Position numbers and translations under genes: made by a program. Shown here one piece after another: positions 1 through 9,072 of a stretch of DNA of 64,000 nt (its first letter is position 1; each line of letters begins with the position of its first letter). The notes beneath the pieces were generated by a model. It was not told the origin of the DNA. It made no database searches and was given only the letters and a program-made list of their open reading frames with translations. Source of the DNA: Sphingosinicella terrae (GTDB lineage Bacteria > Pseudomonadota > Alphaproteobacteria > Sphingomonadales > Sphingomonadaceae); assembly GCF_003347635.1 (NCBI RefSeq), contig NZ_QDFY01000011.1, positions 82,245 through 146,244 of the forward strand, written 5' to 3'.

Positions 1-649
1 GCAGCCCAATTTCGGCGAGACGATCATCTTCGTGGCGATATGGGTGCTGCTGCTGGCGCTCTCCGGAGCCTCGCTTCGCTTCCTCGGCTTCCTCGGCGGC
101 GCCGGGCTGGGCGCGGTGGTGCTCGCTTATTTCTTCTATCCGGTGGCGACCGCGCGCATCGACGGCTTCCTGTTCGCCGAAGGCGACAATTACCAGGTCG
201 AGGCGGCCCTGCGGACCCTGACGGCCGGAGGCCTGTTCGGGGCGGGGCCGGGCGCCGGCACGCGCAAATTCTCCCTGCCCGAGCCGCATACCGACTATAT
301 CTTCTCGGTGATCGGCGAGGAGTTCGGCATCATCGCCTGCCTCGCCATCGCCATCCTCTATCTCACCATCGTCGCCCGCGTATTGATCCGGCTGCTGCAC
401 GAGGAGGACCGCTTCCTCGTCCTCGCCACCGGCGGCCTCGTCGCCCAGTTCGGGCTCCAGGCGCTGATCAACATGGCGGTGAACGTCAATCTCGCCCCGT
501 CCAAGGGAATGACGCTGCCGTTCATCTCCTATGGCGGATCCTCGATGATCGCCTTGTCGATCGGCTTCGGACTGCTGCTCGCCTTCAGCCGGCGCAATCC
601 CTATCTGCACCGCTCCCCCTATGTGGTGAAATGGAGCGGCCTCAAATGA
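1..649 (+). CDS. ftsW: Peptidoglycan glycosyltransferase FtsW (3' part)
   Basis: SEDS-family polymerase that makes septal peptidoglycan from lipid II with its partner FtsI. The window opens inside the gene, so the N-terminal membrane helices are missing and the frame is open from base 2. Visible are the conserved loop GAGPGAGTRKFSLPEPHTDY, the IGEEFGIIA segment and the late motif LPFISYGGSSMI, which together are typical of FtsW or RodA. Position directly before murG makes it FtsW. The stop overlaps the murG start by 4 bp (ATGA), so the two are translationally coupled within the dcw operon. Confidence 0.95.
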   Translation, partial: QPNFGETIIFVAIWVLLLALSGASLRFLGFLGGAGLGAVVLAYFFYPVATARIDGFLFAEGDNYQVEAALRTLTAGGLFGAGPGAGTRKFSLPEPHTDYIFSVIGEEFGIIACLAIAILYLTIVARVLIRLLHEEDRFLVLATGGLVAQFGLQALINMAVNVNLAPSKGMTLPFISYGGSSMIALSIGFGLLLAFSRRNPYLHRSPYVVKWSGLK

Positions 650-1809
650 GCCTGTCCCGGCACTATGTCCTCGCCGCCGGCGGCACCGGCGGCCATATGA
701 TGCCGGCCCATGCCTTGGCCGAGGAGCTGATGCGGCGCGGCCACCGCGTCGCCCTGGTCACCGACGATCGCGGCGCGCGCATCCCCGGCCTGTTCGACAA
801 GGTGCAGGTGCACGTGCTGCCGGCGGGGCGCCTCAGCGGCGGGCCGCTCGGCTGGTGGCGCTCGGCGCGGGCCATCCTGACCGGACGGACGATGGCGCTT
901 AGGCTCTACGAGACCTTCCGGCCGTCGGCGGTGATCGGCTTCGGCGGCTATCCCGCTTTTCCGGCCCTGCTCGCCGCCCGCCGCGATCGCATCCCGACCC
1001 TGATTCACGAGCAGAATGCCGTGCTCGGCCGGGTCAACCGCCTCGTCGCCGCGCGCGTGGACTCCATCGCCACCTCTTACGAGAAGGTCGACCGGGTCCC
1101 GTCATCGTCCCGCGACAAGGTCGACCATGTCGGCAATCCGGTTCGCGAGGAAGTGCTCGCGCTTCGCGACCAGCCCTTCCCGCCGCTCGGACCGGACGGC
1201 ATCTTCCGCTTGCTGGTGATCGGCGGCAGCCAGGGTGCGTCGATCCTTTCCGAGGTCGTTCCGGAGGGGCTCGCCCTGCTGCCGGAGCATTTCCGGCGCC
1301 GCCTCCAGGTCACCCAGCAGTGCCGGGCGGAGGATATCGAGCGGGTCCGCGCCCGCTATGCCGCGCTCGCCATTCCGGCCGATCTCGCCACCTACATGCC
1401 CGATCTGCCCGAGCGCCTGTCCTGGTCCCATCTGGTGATCGCCCGCGCCGGCGCCTCGACCATCGCCGAGCTGACCGCTGCCGGCCGGCCGGCCATCCTC
1501 GTCCCTCTGCCGAGCGCGACCGACGATCACCAGACCGCCAATGCGCGGGAGATGGCCCGTTCGGGCGGCGCCCGCATGGTCCCGCAGTCGCGCTTCACGC
1601 CGATCGAGCTCGCCAAGCAGATGCAGAAGCTCGCGCTCGATCCCGACGCGCTCGCCAATGCCGCGGCCCGGGCGCGATCGGCGGGGAAGCCCGATGCGGC
1701 GCGGGCGCTGGCGGACCTGGTCGAAAGGATCGGGCGCCATCCCGGCGCGGATCCGCAATTCGTCCGCGACAACATTCTCCAGCCGCTTCCCGGCGGGGTG
1801 CCCGCGTGA
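646..1809 (+). CDS. murG: UDP-GlcNAc:lipid I N-acetylglucosaminyltransferase MurG
   Basis: Transfers GlcNAc from UDP-GlcNAc to lipid I on the inner face of the cytoplasmic membrane, giving lipid II. The 387-residue product has the glycine-rich acceptor loop GGTGGH at residues 12-17, [12 protein letters not shown] near 125, the loop GGSQGA in the second Rossmann domain and the UDP-sugar region [10 protein letters not shown] followed by DDHQTANA. Length is normal. The ATG at 646 overlaps the ftsW stop and the stop overlaps the murC start (GTGA), both consistent with a tightly coupled operon. Confidence 0.97.
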   Translation: MSLSRHYVLAAGGTGGHMMPAHALAEELMRRGHRVALVTDDRGARIPGLFDKVQVHVLPAGRLSGGPLGWWRSARAILTGRTMALRLYETFRPSAVIGFGGYPAFPALLAARRDRIPTLIHEQNAVLGRVNRLVAARVDSIATSYEKVDRVPSSSRDKVDHVGNPVREEVLALRDQPFPPLGPDGIFRLLVIGGSQGASILSEVVPEGLALLPEHFRRRLQVTQQCRAEDIERVRARYAALAIPADLATYMPDLPERLSWSHLVIARAGASTIAELTAAGRPAILVPLPSATDDHQTANAREMARSGGARMVPQSRFTPIELAKQMQKLALDPDALANAAARARSAGKPDAARALADLVERIGRHPGADPQFVRDNILQPLPGGVPA

Positions 1810-3218
1810 AGGGTGTCGCGACCGACATCGGCACGATCCACTTCGTCGGCATCGGCGGGATCGGCATGTCCGGCATCGCCGAAGTCATGCACATATTGGG
1901 CTATCGCGTGCAGGGATCGGACGTCGCCGACTCCTATGTCGTCGAAGCCTTGCGCGAGCGCGGCATCCCGGTGGCGATCGGGCATGAGGCCGGCAATCTC
2001 GGCGAGGCCGCGGTCGTGGTCGTCTCGACCGCGGTGAAGAAGGACAATCCCGAGGTCCAGGCGGCCTATGAGCGGCGCATTCCGGTGGTGCGCCGCGCCG
2101 AGATGCTCGCCGAGCTGATGCGGCTCAAATCGACGGTCGCGGTCGCGGGCACCCACGGCAAGACCACCACCACCTCGATGATCGCCGCCCTGCTCGACGC
2201 CGGCGGCATCGATCCGACCGTCATCAACGGCGGCATCATCAACGCCTACGGCTCCAATGCGCGGCTCGGCAGCTCCGACTGGATGGTGGTCGAGGCCGAC
2301 GAGAGCGACGGCAGCTTCCTCCGCCTCGACGGAACCGTGGCGGTCGTCACCAACATCGATCCCGAGCATCTCGACCATTATGGCTCGTTCGACGCGGTCA
2401 AGGACGCCTATGTCGAGTTCGTCGAGAACGTGCCCTTCTACGGCGCCGCCTTGCTCTGCGTCGATCATCCCGAGGTCCAGTCGATCATCCCGCGGCTGAG
2501 GGATCGCCGCGTCGTCACCTACGGCTTCGCCGCGCAAGCCGACATTCGCGGCGAGAACGTCACCCCGGTCGCCGGCGGCAACCGCTTCGACGTGTCGGTC
2601 CGCGACCGCGCCGGCCAGGTCCGCACCATCTCCGGGATCGAGCTGCCCATGCCGGGCCGGCACAACGTCCAGAACGCGCTCGCGGCGATCGGCGTCGCCG
2701 CCGAGCTCGGCATCTCCGACGACCGCATCGCCCAGGGCTTCGGCCGCTTCCACGGCGTCAAGCGGCGCTTCACCAAGGTCGGCGAGGTGGACGGGGTCAC
2801 CGTCATCGACGATTACGGCCATCACCCCGTCGAGATCAGGGCGGTCCTGTCGGCGGCGCGCGAGGCCGCCTCGGGCCGGGTCATCGCCGTCGTCCAGCCG
2901 CACCGCTACACCCGCCTCGCCAATCTGATGGAGGACTTCCAGAGCGCGTTCAACGATGCCGATTTCGTGCTCGTCGCGCCGGTCTATGCGGCCGGCGAGG
3001 CGCCGATCGAGGGGGTCGACCACGAGGCGCTCGTCGAGGGTCTGAAGGAACGCGGCCATCTCGGCGCGCAGGCCGTCGCCGATGCCGACGCGGTCTGCCG
3101 GCTGCTGCGCGATCTCGCCGCGCCGGGCGACATGGTCATCTGCCTGGGCGCCGGCGACATCACCAAATGGGCGGCGGGGCTGGCCGACGGCATCGCCAAA
3201 GCAAGGGCCAGCCGGTGA
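1806..3218 (+). CDS. murC: UDP-N-acetylmuramate--L-alanine ligase MurC
   Basis: ATP-dependent ligase adding L-Ala to UDP-MurNAc, the first step of the stem peptide. The 470-residue protein starts with the UDP-binding loop [12 protein letters not shown], has the ATP loop [11 protein letters not shown] near residue 115, the central motif EADESDGSF, and the C-terminal region with [10 protein letters not shown] and QPHRYTR. The GTG start at 1806 is chosen because it overlaps the murG stop by 4 bp and places the N-terminal motif at the usual distance. The stop overlaps the murB start in the same way. Confidence 0.97.
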   Translation: MKGVATDIGTIHFVGIGGIGMSGIAEVMHILGYRVQGSDVADSYVVEALRERGIPVAIGHEAGNLGEAAVVVVSTAVKKDNPEVQAAYERRIPVVRRAEMLAELMRLKSTVAVAGTHGKTTTTSMIAALLDAGGIDPTVINGGIINAYGSNARLGSSDWMVVEADESDGSFLRLDGTVAVVTNIDPEHLDHYGSFDAVKDAYVEFVENVPFYGAALLCVDHPEVQSIIPRLRDRRVVTYGFAAQADIRGENVTPVAGGNRFDVSVRDRAGQVRTISGIELPMPGRHNVQNALAAIGVAAELGISDDRIAQGFGRFHGVKRRFTKVGEVDGVTVIDDYGHHPVEIRAVLSAAREAASGRVIAVVQPHRYTRLANLMEDFQSAFNDADFVLVAPVYAAGEAPIEGVDHEALVEGLKERGHLGAQAVADADAVCRLLRDLAAPGDMVICLGAGDITKWAAGLADGIAKARASR

Positions 3219-4117
3219 GCGCGCTGATCGACATGCCCCGGGTCAAGGGCCGGCTCCAGACCGGCGGCGCGCTCGCGCCCCTGGTCTGGTTCAAGGCCGG
3301 CGGTCCGGCCGAGTGGCTGTTCGAGCCCAAGGACGAGGACGATCTCCAGGATTTCATCGCCGCCCTCGATCCGGCAGTCCCGGTGATGGCGCTCGGCCTC
3401 GGCTCCAACCTGATCGTCCGCGACGGCGGCGTTCGCGGCGTGGTCGTCCGGCTCGGCAAGGCCTTCGCCAAGGTGGACCGGCTCGACCCCGTCACCCTGC
3501 GCTGCGGCGGCGGCGCGTCGGGCATCCTCGTCTCCTCGACCGCGCGCGATCTCGGCATCGCCGGCATCGAGTTCCTGCGCTCGATACCGGGCACGGTCGG
3601 CGGCTTCGTGCGGATGAACGGCGGCGCCTACGGCCGCGAGGTCAAGGACATATTGGTCGAGTGCGAAGTCGTGCTCCGCTCCGGCGAGCGGCGGGTGCTC
3701 CCCGCCGAGGCGCTCGGCTACAGCTATCGCCACAGCGCGCTGCCGGAGCAGGCGATCGTCGTCTCCGCCACCTTCCGCGGCGAGCCCGGCGATCCGGCCG
3801 CGATCCAGGCCGAGATGGACCGGATCGCGCGCTCCCGCGAGGAATCGCAGCCGCTGCGCAGCCGCACCGGCGGCTCCACCTTCAAGAACCCGCCCGGCAC
3901 CAGGGCCTGGCAGCTGATCGATGCCGCTGGATGCCGCGGCCTGCGGGTCGGCGACGCCCAGGTCTCGGAGAAGCACTGCAATTTCCTGCTGAATCTGGGC
4001 CAAGCCAGCGCCGCCGATATCGAGGGACTGGGCGAGGAGGTGCGGCGCCGGGTCCGCGAGCATTCGGGTGTCACCCTCGAATGGGAAATACAGCGCGTGG
4101 GTGTCGATCATGGATAA
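3215..4117 (+). CDS. murB: UDP-N-acetylenolpyruvoylglucosamine reductase MurB
   Basis: FAD- and NADPH-dependent reductase making UDP-MurNAc. The protein is 300 residues from the GTG at 3215, which overlaps the murC stop; an ATG at 3233 is the alternative. The FAD-binding stretch [17 protein letters not shown], the [15 protein letters not shown] segment, the catalytic arginine in GYSYRHSA, the serine in GGSTFKNP and a late glutamate in [10 protein letters not shown] are all visible. Its length and motifs fit the shorter MurB type common in alphaproteobacteria. It overlaps ddl by 8 bp. Confidence 0.96.
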   Translation: MSALIDMPRVKGRLQTGGALAPLVWFKAGGPAEWLFEPKDEDDLQDFIAALDPAVPVMALGLGSNLIVRDGGVRGVVVRLGKAFAKVDRLDPVTLRCGGGASGILVSSTARDLGIAGIEFLRSIPGTVGGFVRMNGGAYGREVKDILVECEVVLRSGERRVLPAEALGYSYRHSALPEQAIVVSATFRGEPGDPAAIQAEMDRIARSREESQPLRSRTGGSTFKNPPGTRAWQLIDAAGCRGLRVGDAQVSEKHCNFLLNLGQASAADIEGLGEEVRRRVREHSGVTLEWEIQRVGVDHG

Positions 4118-5045
4118 GCTCCACATCGCGGTGCTGATGGGCGGCTGGTCCGCCGAGCGCGAGGTCTCGCTGTCCAGCGGCGCCGGCATCGCCGACGCGC
4201 TCGAGAGCCGCGGCCATCGGGTCTCCCGCATCGACATGGGGCGCGACGTCGCCCAGCGCCTGGCCGAGCTTCGACCCGACATCGTCTTCAACGCCCTTCA
4301 CGGCACGCCGGGAGAGGACGGCACCGTCCAGGGCATGCTCGACCTGATGGGGATCCGCTATACCCATAGCGGCCTCGCCACCTCCGTGATCGCCATCGAC
4401 AAGGAGCTGACCAAGATGGTCCTCGTTCCTGCCGGCATCCGCATGCCGGAAGGGAAAATGGTGGAGAGCGAGAGCCTCTATTCGGCCGATCCGCTGCCGC
4501 GGCCCTTCGTCCTGAAGCCGGTGAACGAGGGCTCGTCGGTCGGCGTCGCCATCGTCCGCGAGGGCGGCAATTACGGCGCCCCCATCTCCCGCGACAGCGC
4601 CGGGCCCTGGCAGGAATTCGACCGCCTGCTCGCGGAGCCCTTCATCCGCGGGCGCGAGCTCACCTCGGCGGTGCTGGGCGGCGAGGCGCTGGCGGTGACC
4701 GAGTTGCGGCCGCGCTCCGGCTTCTACGATTACGACGCCAAATATACGGAAGGGATGACCGAACATGTCTGTCCGGCCGAGATCCCGGACGAGATACGCG
4801 ACGCCGCCATGGCGATGGCGCTCGAGGCGCATCGCCTGCTCGGCTGCCGCGGCGCCTCGCGCTCCGACTTCCGCTGGGACGACGAGAAGGGCTTGGACGG
4901 CCTCTATCTGCTCGAGGTCAATACCCAGCCGGGCATGACGCCGCTCAGCCTGGTGCCGGAACAGGCGCGGGCGCGGGGCATCGATTATGCCGAGCTAGTC
5001 GAGCGGATCGTCGCCGAGGCCATGGCCGAAGGTCCGAAGGCATGA
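4110..5045 (+). CDS. ddl: D-alanine--D-alanine ligase
   Basis: ATP-grasp enzyme joining two D-alanines for the pentapeptide end. The 311-residue product begins [18 protein letters not shown], has HGTPGEDGTVQGMLD near residue 65, the ATP-grasp segment RPFVLKPVNEGSSVGV, and ends with the metal-binding EVNTQPGMTPLSLVPEQA. The ATG at 4110 lies inside the murB end and matches the family N-terminus; longer upstream readings only extend into murB. The stop overlaps the ftsQ start by 4 bp. Confidence 0.97.
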   Translation: MDKLHIAVLMGGWSAEREVSLSSGAGIADALESRGHRVSRIDMGRDVAQRLAELRPDIVFNALHGTPGEDGTVQGMLDLMGIRYTHSGLATSVIAIDKELTKMVLVPAGIRMPEGKMVESESLYSADPLPRPFVLKPVNEGSSVGVAIVREGGNYGAPISRDSAGPWQEFDRLLAEPFIRGRELTSAVLGGEALAVTELRPRSGFYDYDAKYTEGMTEHVCPAEIPDEIRDAAMAMALEAHRLLGCRGASRSDFRWDDEKGLDGLYLLEVNTQPGMTPLSLVPEQARARGIDYAELVERIVAEAMAEGPKA

Positions 5046-5998
5046 GCGCGCGCATCGCCCGCGGCAATGGCGGCGGCGGCGGCGGCCGCGGAGGCGCGCG
5101 TTCGGGCGCGCGGCCGCGCCAGACCGGCCGCTCGGTCAATACGCGGCGGCCGAAGAACCAGAGCCTGCTCGATTCCTTCGGCCTGCCGGCCGGCGCCGGC
5201 CGGCGGATCGGCGGCTGGGCCTTCGCCCTCATCGGCCTGGTCCTGGTCGTCACCCTGGTGCTCGCCTTCCGGCTGCCGCAGCTTGCCGGCGCCGCTCTGG
5301 CGGAGAGCATCGGCGGGGCCGGATTCACCATGCAGCGGGTCGAGATCAAGGGCGCCGAGCGCGTGTCGCGGCTCGACATCTACAATGTCGCCTTCGACCA
5401 GCCGTCGATGGCGATGCCGCTGGTCGATCTCCAGGGCACAAGGGAGCGGCTGCTCCAGTTCGGCTGGATCAAGGAGGCCCGGGTCCATCGCCGCCTCCCC
5501 GATACTTTGGTCGTCGACATCGTCGAGCGGCGGCCGGCCGCCATCTGGCAGAACAATCGCAGGCTCAGCCTGATCGATGCCGAGGGCGTCGTGCTCGAGC
5601 CGGTGCGGATCGATGCCATGCCGGAGCTGCCGCTGGTGATCGGGCCCGGTGCCAATCGCCACCTCAACCTGCTCGACGCGCTCCTCGCCTCGACGCCGCA
5701 TCTGCGGCCGCAGGTCGCCGGCGCCGCCTGGATCGGCGGACGCCGCTGGGACATACGGTTCCAGACCGGCGAGGTGCTGTCGCTGCCCGAGGGCGACCGG
5801 CCGTCGCGCCGCGCCATCCTCCATTTCGCGCGGATGGACCAGCAGACCCAATTGCTCGGCCGCGGCTTCGTCCGCTTCGACATGCGCATTCCGGGCCGCT
5901 TCATCGTCCGTGTCTCGCGCCAGCCCGGCACCAGTGTGCCGGAGCTGGTCCCCCCCGATCCCGGCCCGACCCCGCCGGACCTGGCGAGGACCATCTAG
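5042..5998 (+). CDS. ftsQ: Cell division protein FtsQ
   Basis: Bitopic divisome protein linking early and late division proteins in the periplasm. The 318 residues show a Gly/Arg-rich cytoplasmic tail (about 1-57), one membrane segment with WAFALIGLVLVVTLVLAF (about 60-80), then a POTRA-like region beginning FTMQRVEIKGAERVSRLDI and a beta-rich FtsQ domain. A proline-rich stretch ends the protein. It overlaps ddl by 4 bp, and its stop at 5996-5998 directly abuts the TTG start of ftsA. Confidence 0.95.
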   Translation: MSARIARGNGGGGGGRGGARSGARPRQTGRSVNTRRPKNQSLLDSFGLPAGAGRRIGGWAFALIGLVLVVTLVLAFRLPQLAGAALAESIGGAGFTMQRVEIKGAERVSRLDIYNVAFDQPSMAMPLVDLQGTRERLLQFGWIKEARVHRRLPDTLVVDIVERRPAAIWQNNRRLSLIDAEGVVLEPVRIDAMPELPLVIGPGANRHLNLLDALLASTPHLRPQVAGAAWIGGRRWDIRFQTGEVLSLPEGDRPSRRAILHFARMDQQTQLLGRGFVRFDMRIPGRFIVRVSRQPGTSVPELVPPDPGPTPPDLARTI

Positions 5999-7264
5999 TT
6001 GCGCAGAGCTCCGCCGCCCCCCACCCGCAATCTCGTCGCCGCCCTCGACGTCGGCTCCTCGAAAATCTCGGCGATGATCGCCGAGCCGCAGGAGAATGGC
6101 GGCCTGCGCATCCTCGGCACCGGCCAGCGCGAGAGCCGCGGCGTCAAGCGCGGCTACATCGCCGACATGGAGAAGAGCGAGATCGCGATCCGTGAGGCGG
6201 TCGAGCAGGCGGAGCGGATCGCCGGCACCAATATCGACCAGGTCTTCGTCGGCTTCTCCGCCGGCGGGCTGGTCAGCAACGTCGCCCGGGTCGAGGTGTC
6301 GATCGGCGGACGTCGGATCTCGCGCGAGGACATCGATGCCCTGCTCTCGGCGGGCAAGGAGTCGATCGATCCGGAGGGCCGGATGGTCCTGCACGCGATG
6401 CCGGCGCTCTACACGATCGACGGCATGACCGGGGTCAAGCAGCCGCGCGGCCTGCACGCCGACAAGCTCGCCGTCGACATCCATGTCGTCGCTGCCGATC
6501 CCTCCCCGGTCAAGAATCTCGACCTGTGCGTCCGCTCCGCCCATCTCGGGGTCGAAGCGATCGTCGCCTCGCCGGTCGCCGCCGGCAAGGCCTGCCTGGG
6601 CGAGGAGGAGCGCGAGCTCGGCGTCGCCTTGGTCGAGCTCGGCGCCGGCGTGACCAACGTCTCGGTCTTCGCCGGCGGCATGCTGGTCGGCCTCAAGTCG
6701 CTCCCCTTCGGCGGCAGCGACATCACCGACGACATCGCCGCCGCCTTCGGCACGCGCCGGACCGAGGCGGAGCGGATCAAGTGCTTCTACGGCTCGGCGA
6801 TGACGAGCCCGCGCGACAATCACGACATGATCGAGCTCGCGCCGATCGCGGGCGGGCAGGAGGGGATCGAGTCCGCGCGCATCACCCGCGCGCAGCTCGT
6901 CTCGGTAATCCGGCAGCGGCTCGAGCATCTCACGGCGGAGATCGAGGATGCGCTGAAGGCGCTCGGCTTCGCCGGGCCGTTCGGGCGGCAGGTGGTGCTC
7001 ACCGGCGGCGGCGCCGAATTGAAGGGCATCGCCGATTACGCGCAGGGCGTTCTCGGCCGCGCCGTCCGCGTCGGCCGGCCGTCCATGGCCGGCCTTCCGG
7101 AGGCGCATAGCGGCCCGGCTTTCTCGACCCTCGCCGGCCTTGCCCAGTTCGCCGCCTCGGACGAGCTCGACCTTCGCGTCGGCTTCGCCGCGCCCGGCGG
7201 GTCGGAGCGCCCCGCGGGGAACATGTTGCAGCGGCTGATCGCTTTGTTTCGGACCCAGTATTGA
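5999..7264 (+). CDS. ftsA: Cell division protein FtsA
   Basis: Actin-like ATPase that tethers FtsZ to the membrane and recruits the divisome. The 421-residue product starts with an unusual TTG immediately after the ftsQ stop; no ATG or GTG gives a better N-terminus. Visible are the first phosphate loop in ALDVGSSKISAMIAE, the 1C-domain region, LVELGAGVTNVSVFAGG, the adenosine motif VVLTGGGAELKGI, and a C-terminal amphipathic helix NMLQRLIALFRTQY that would serve as membrane anchor. Use of TTG may keep expression low relative to ftsZ, which is inference. Confidence 0.96.
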   Translation: MRRAPPPPTRNLVAALDVGSSKISAMIAEPQENGGLRILGTGQRESRGVKRGYIADMEKSEIAIREAVEQAERIAGTNIDQVFVGFSAGGLVSNVARVEVSIGGRRISREDIDALLSAGKESIDPEGRMVLHAMPALYTIDGMTGVKQPRGLHADKLAVDIHVVAADPSPVKNLDLCVRSAHLGVEAIVASPVAAGKACLGEEERELGVALVELGAGVTNVSVFAGGMLVGLKSLPFGGSDITDDIAAAFGTRRTEAERIKCFYGSAMTSPRDNHDMIELAPIAGGQEGIESARITRAQLVSVIRQRLEHLTAEIEDALKALGFAGPFGRQVVLTGGGAELKGIADYAQGVLGRAVRVGRPSMAGLPEAHSGPAFSTLAGLAQFAASDELDLRVGFAAPGGSERPAGNMLQRLIALFRTQY

Positions 7265-7456
7265 GGAAAAATGTGTGTATCGCGTTAACTTTTTACTCGC
7301 ACCGCAGAATCGCATCGTGCAAAAGGGCTTAGAGGGCATCGTGCGGCCGCCGGTTCACCGGATTTCCGCTTCGGCGATGCCCATCGGACAGACCAGGAGC
7401 CGCACGGCTCCAAAGGGTGCGCGGAGTATGGCGCAAGGGCAGAGGGGAGACATTGC

Positions 7457-8938
7457 ATGAGCATCGATTTCATCCGTCCGGAGGTCGAGGAGCTTCGCCC
7501 CCGCATCAGCGTCATCGGGGTCGGCGGCGCCGGCGGCAACGCCATCGCCAACATGATCCAGTCGGAGGTGCAGGGCGTCGACTTCATCGTCGCCAACACC
7601 GACGCGCAGGCGCTCAACCATTCCCTCGCCGACCGCAAGATCCAGCTCGGGCTCAAGATCACCCAGGGCCTCGGCGCCGGCTCGCGTCCGGAAATCGGCA
7701 AGGCCGCCGCGGAAGAGGCGATCGATGAGATCGAGCAGGCGCTGGATGGCGCCCATATGTGCTTCATCGCGGCCGGCATGGGCGGCGGCACCGGCACCGG
7801 CGCGGCGCCGGTCATCGCCAAGGCGGCGCGCGACCGCGGCATCCTCACCGTCGGCGTCGTGACCAAGCCGTTCAGCTTCGAGGGCGCCCGGCGCGCCCGA
7901 TCGGCGGAATCCGGCATCGACGAGCTGCAGCAGCATGTCGACACGCTGATCGTCATCCCGAACCAGAACCTGTTCCGCATCGCCAATCCGAACACGACCT
8001 TCAAGGAAGCGTTCATGATGGCGGACGAGGTGCTGCAGCAGGGCGTTCGCGGGATCACCGACCTCATGGTCATGCCCGGCCTCATCAACCTCGATTTCGC
8101 CGACGTCCGATCGGTGATGAGCGAGATGGGCAAGGCGATGATGGGCACCGGCGAGGCCTCGGGCGACAATCGCGCGATCGAGGCGGCCGAGCAGGCGATC
8201 GCCAATCCGCTGCTCGACGGGGTCAGCATGAAGGGCGCCAAGGGCGTGATCATCTCGATCACCGGCGGCGAGGACATGCGCCTGATGGAGGTCGACGAGG
8301 CCGCGAACCACATCAAGGACCTGGTCGATCCGGACGCGAACATCATCTGGGGATCGGCGTTCAACAACGATCTCGAAGGGAAGATCCGCGTGTCGGTCGT
8401 GGCGACCGGCATCGACGTCGAGGAGGCGACCCAGGCGCCGCCGCTCCAGGCGAAGGTCTTCGCCTTTCCGGGCGGCAGGAACGGCGAGGTCGGCCGGGGC
8501 GAGCCGTCGGCCGCCGCTGTCCCGGAGCGGATCAGCCTGACCCCGCCGGCGGCGAGCGCCGATCCGGTCGAGGCGGAAGAGCCGGTCAGTTTCATCGATG
8601 AGCCGACCGAGGCGCCCTCGGAGCTCGCCCTCGATCCGCCCGCCGGGGAGGATGAAGGCGACGAGCTGCTGCTCGATCACGTCGATCAGCCGACGCCGCC
8701 GGACGAGATCGAGACATCCTCCGCGGGCCGCCGCTCCTGGCTCACCCAGGACGAGCCGCAGTCGGCGCCGGCGGCGTCGAAGCCGGCGCGCGAAGGCGGT
8801 ACGCTGTTCGAGCGCATGTCGAACATCGCCCGCGGTGCCGCCAAGGCGCAGGTCGACGAGGAGACCGGGCCCCGGATGCGCACCAGCCGGGATTCGCTGG
8901 ACATCCCGCGTTTTCTGAACCGGCAGAACAACCAGTAG
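7457..8938 (+). CDS. ftsZ: Cell division protein FtsZ
   Basis: Tubulin-like GTPase forming the Z-ring. The 493-residue protein has the N-terminal [13 protein letters not shown], the tubulin signature GGGTGTG near residue 110, the T7-loop region, a long variable acidic and proline-containing linker (about 330-470), and the conserved C-terminal peptide DIPRFLNRQ that binds FtsA. A clear ribosome site (GGGGAGA) precedes the ATG. Unlike the upstream genes it is separated from ftsA by 192 bp, leaving room for its own promoter. Confidence 0.98.
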   Translation: MSIDFIRPEVEELRPRISVIGVGGAGGNAIANMIQSEVQGVDFIVANTDAQALNHSLADRKIQLGLKITQGLGAGSRPEIGKAAAEEAIDEIEQALDGAHMCFIAAGMGGGTGTGAAPVIAKAARDRGILTVGVVTKPFSFEGARRARSAESGIDELQQHVDTLIVIPNQNLFRIANPNTTFKEAFMMADEVLQQGVRGITDLMVMPGLINLDFADVRSVMSEMGKAMMGTGEASGDNRAIEAAEQAIANPLLDGVSMKGAKGVIISITGGEDMRLMEVDEAANHIKDLVDPDANIIWGSAFNNDLEGKIRVSVVATGIDVEEATQAPPLQAKVFAFPGGRNGEVGRGEPSAAAVPERISLTPPAASADPVEAEEPVSFIDEPTEAPSELALDPPAGEDEGDELLLDHVDQPTPPDEIETSSAGRRSWLTQDEPQSAPAASKPAREGGTLFERMSNIARGAAKAQVDEETGPRMRTSRDSLDIPRFLNRQNNQ

Positions 8939-8947
8939 GCGACCGCA

Positions 8948-8982
8948 CCTCCCCCGGGCCAGCTGCGCTGCCCCGGGGGAGG
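8948..8982 (+). terminator. Hairpin after ftsZ
   Basis: An 11-bp perfect stem, CCTCCCCCGGG paired with CCCGGGGGAGG around a 13-nt loop, begins 9 bp past the ftsZ stop. No strong T-run follows, only a short CATTT. It probably ends or attenuates the dcw transcript; the lack of a U-tract keeps this tentative. Confidence 0.5.
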
Positions 8983-9072
8983 GACGGCATTTCATCGCCC
9001 GGACCTACCGCCTGAGCGCACGCGCCCGGCAGGGTCATTGCGGGTACAGCTTCGGCCCTGTCTATCCGCGGC

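Noticed and set aside
7275..7460. A 61-codon frame (GTG start) between ftsA and ftsZ whose stop overlaps the ftsZ ATG.
   Set aside because: No ribosome site, no recognisable product, and ftsZ has its own good site; the overlap is probably chance.
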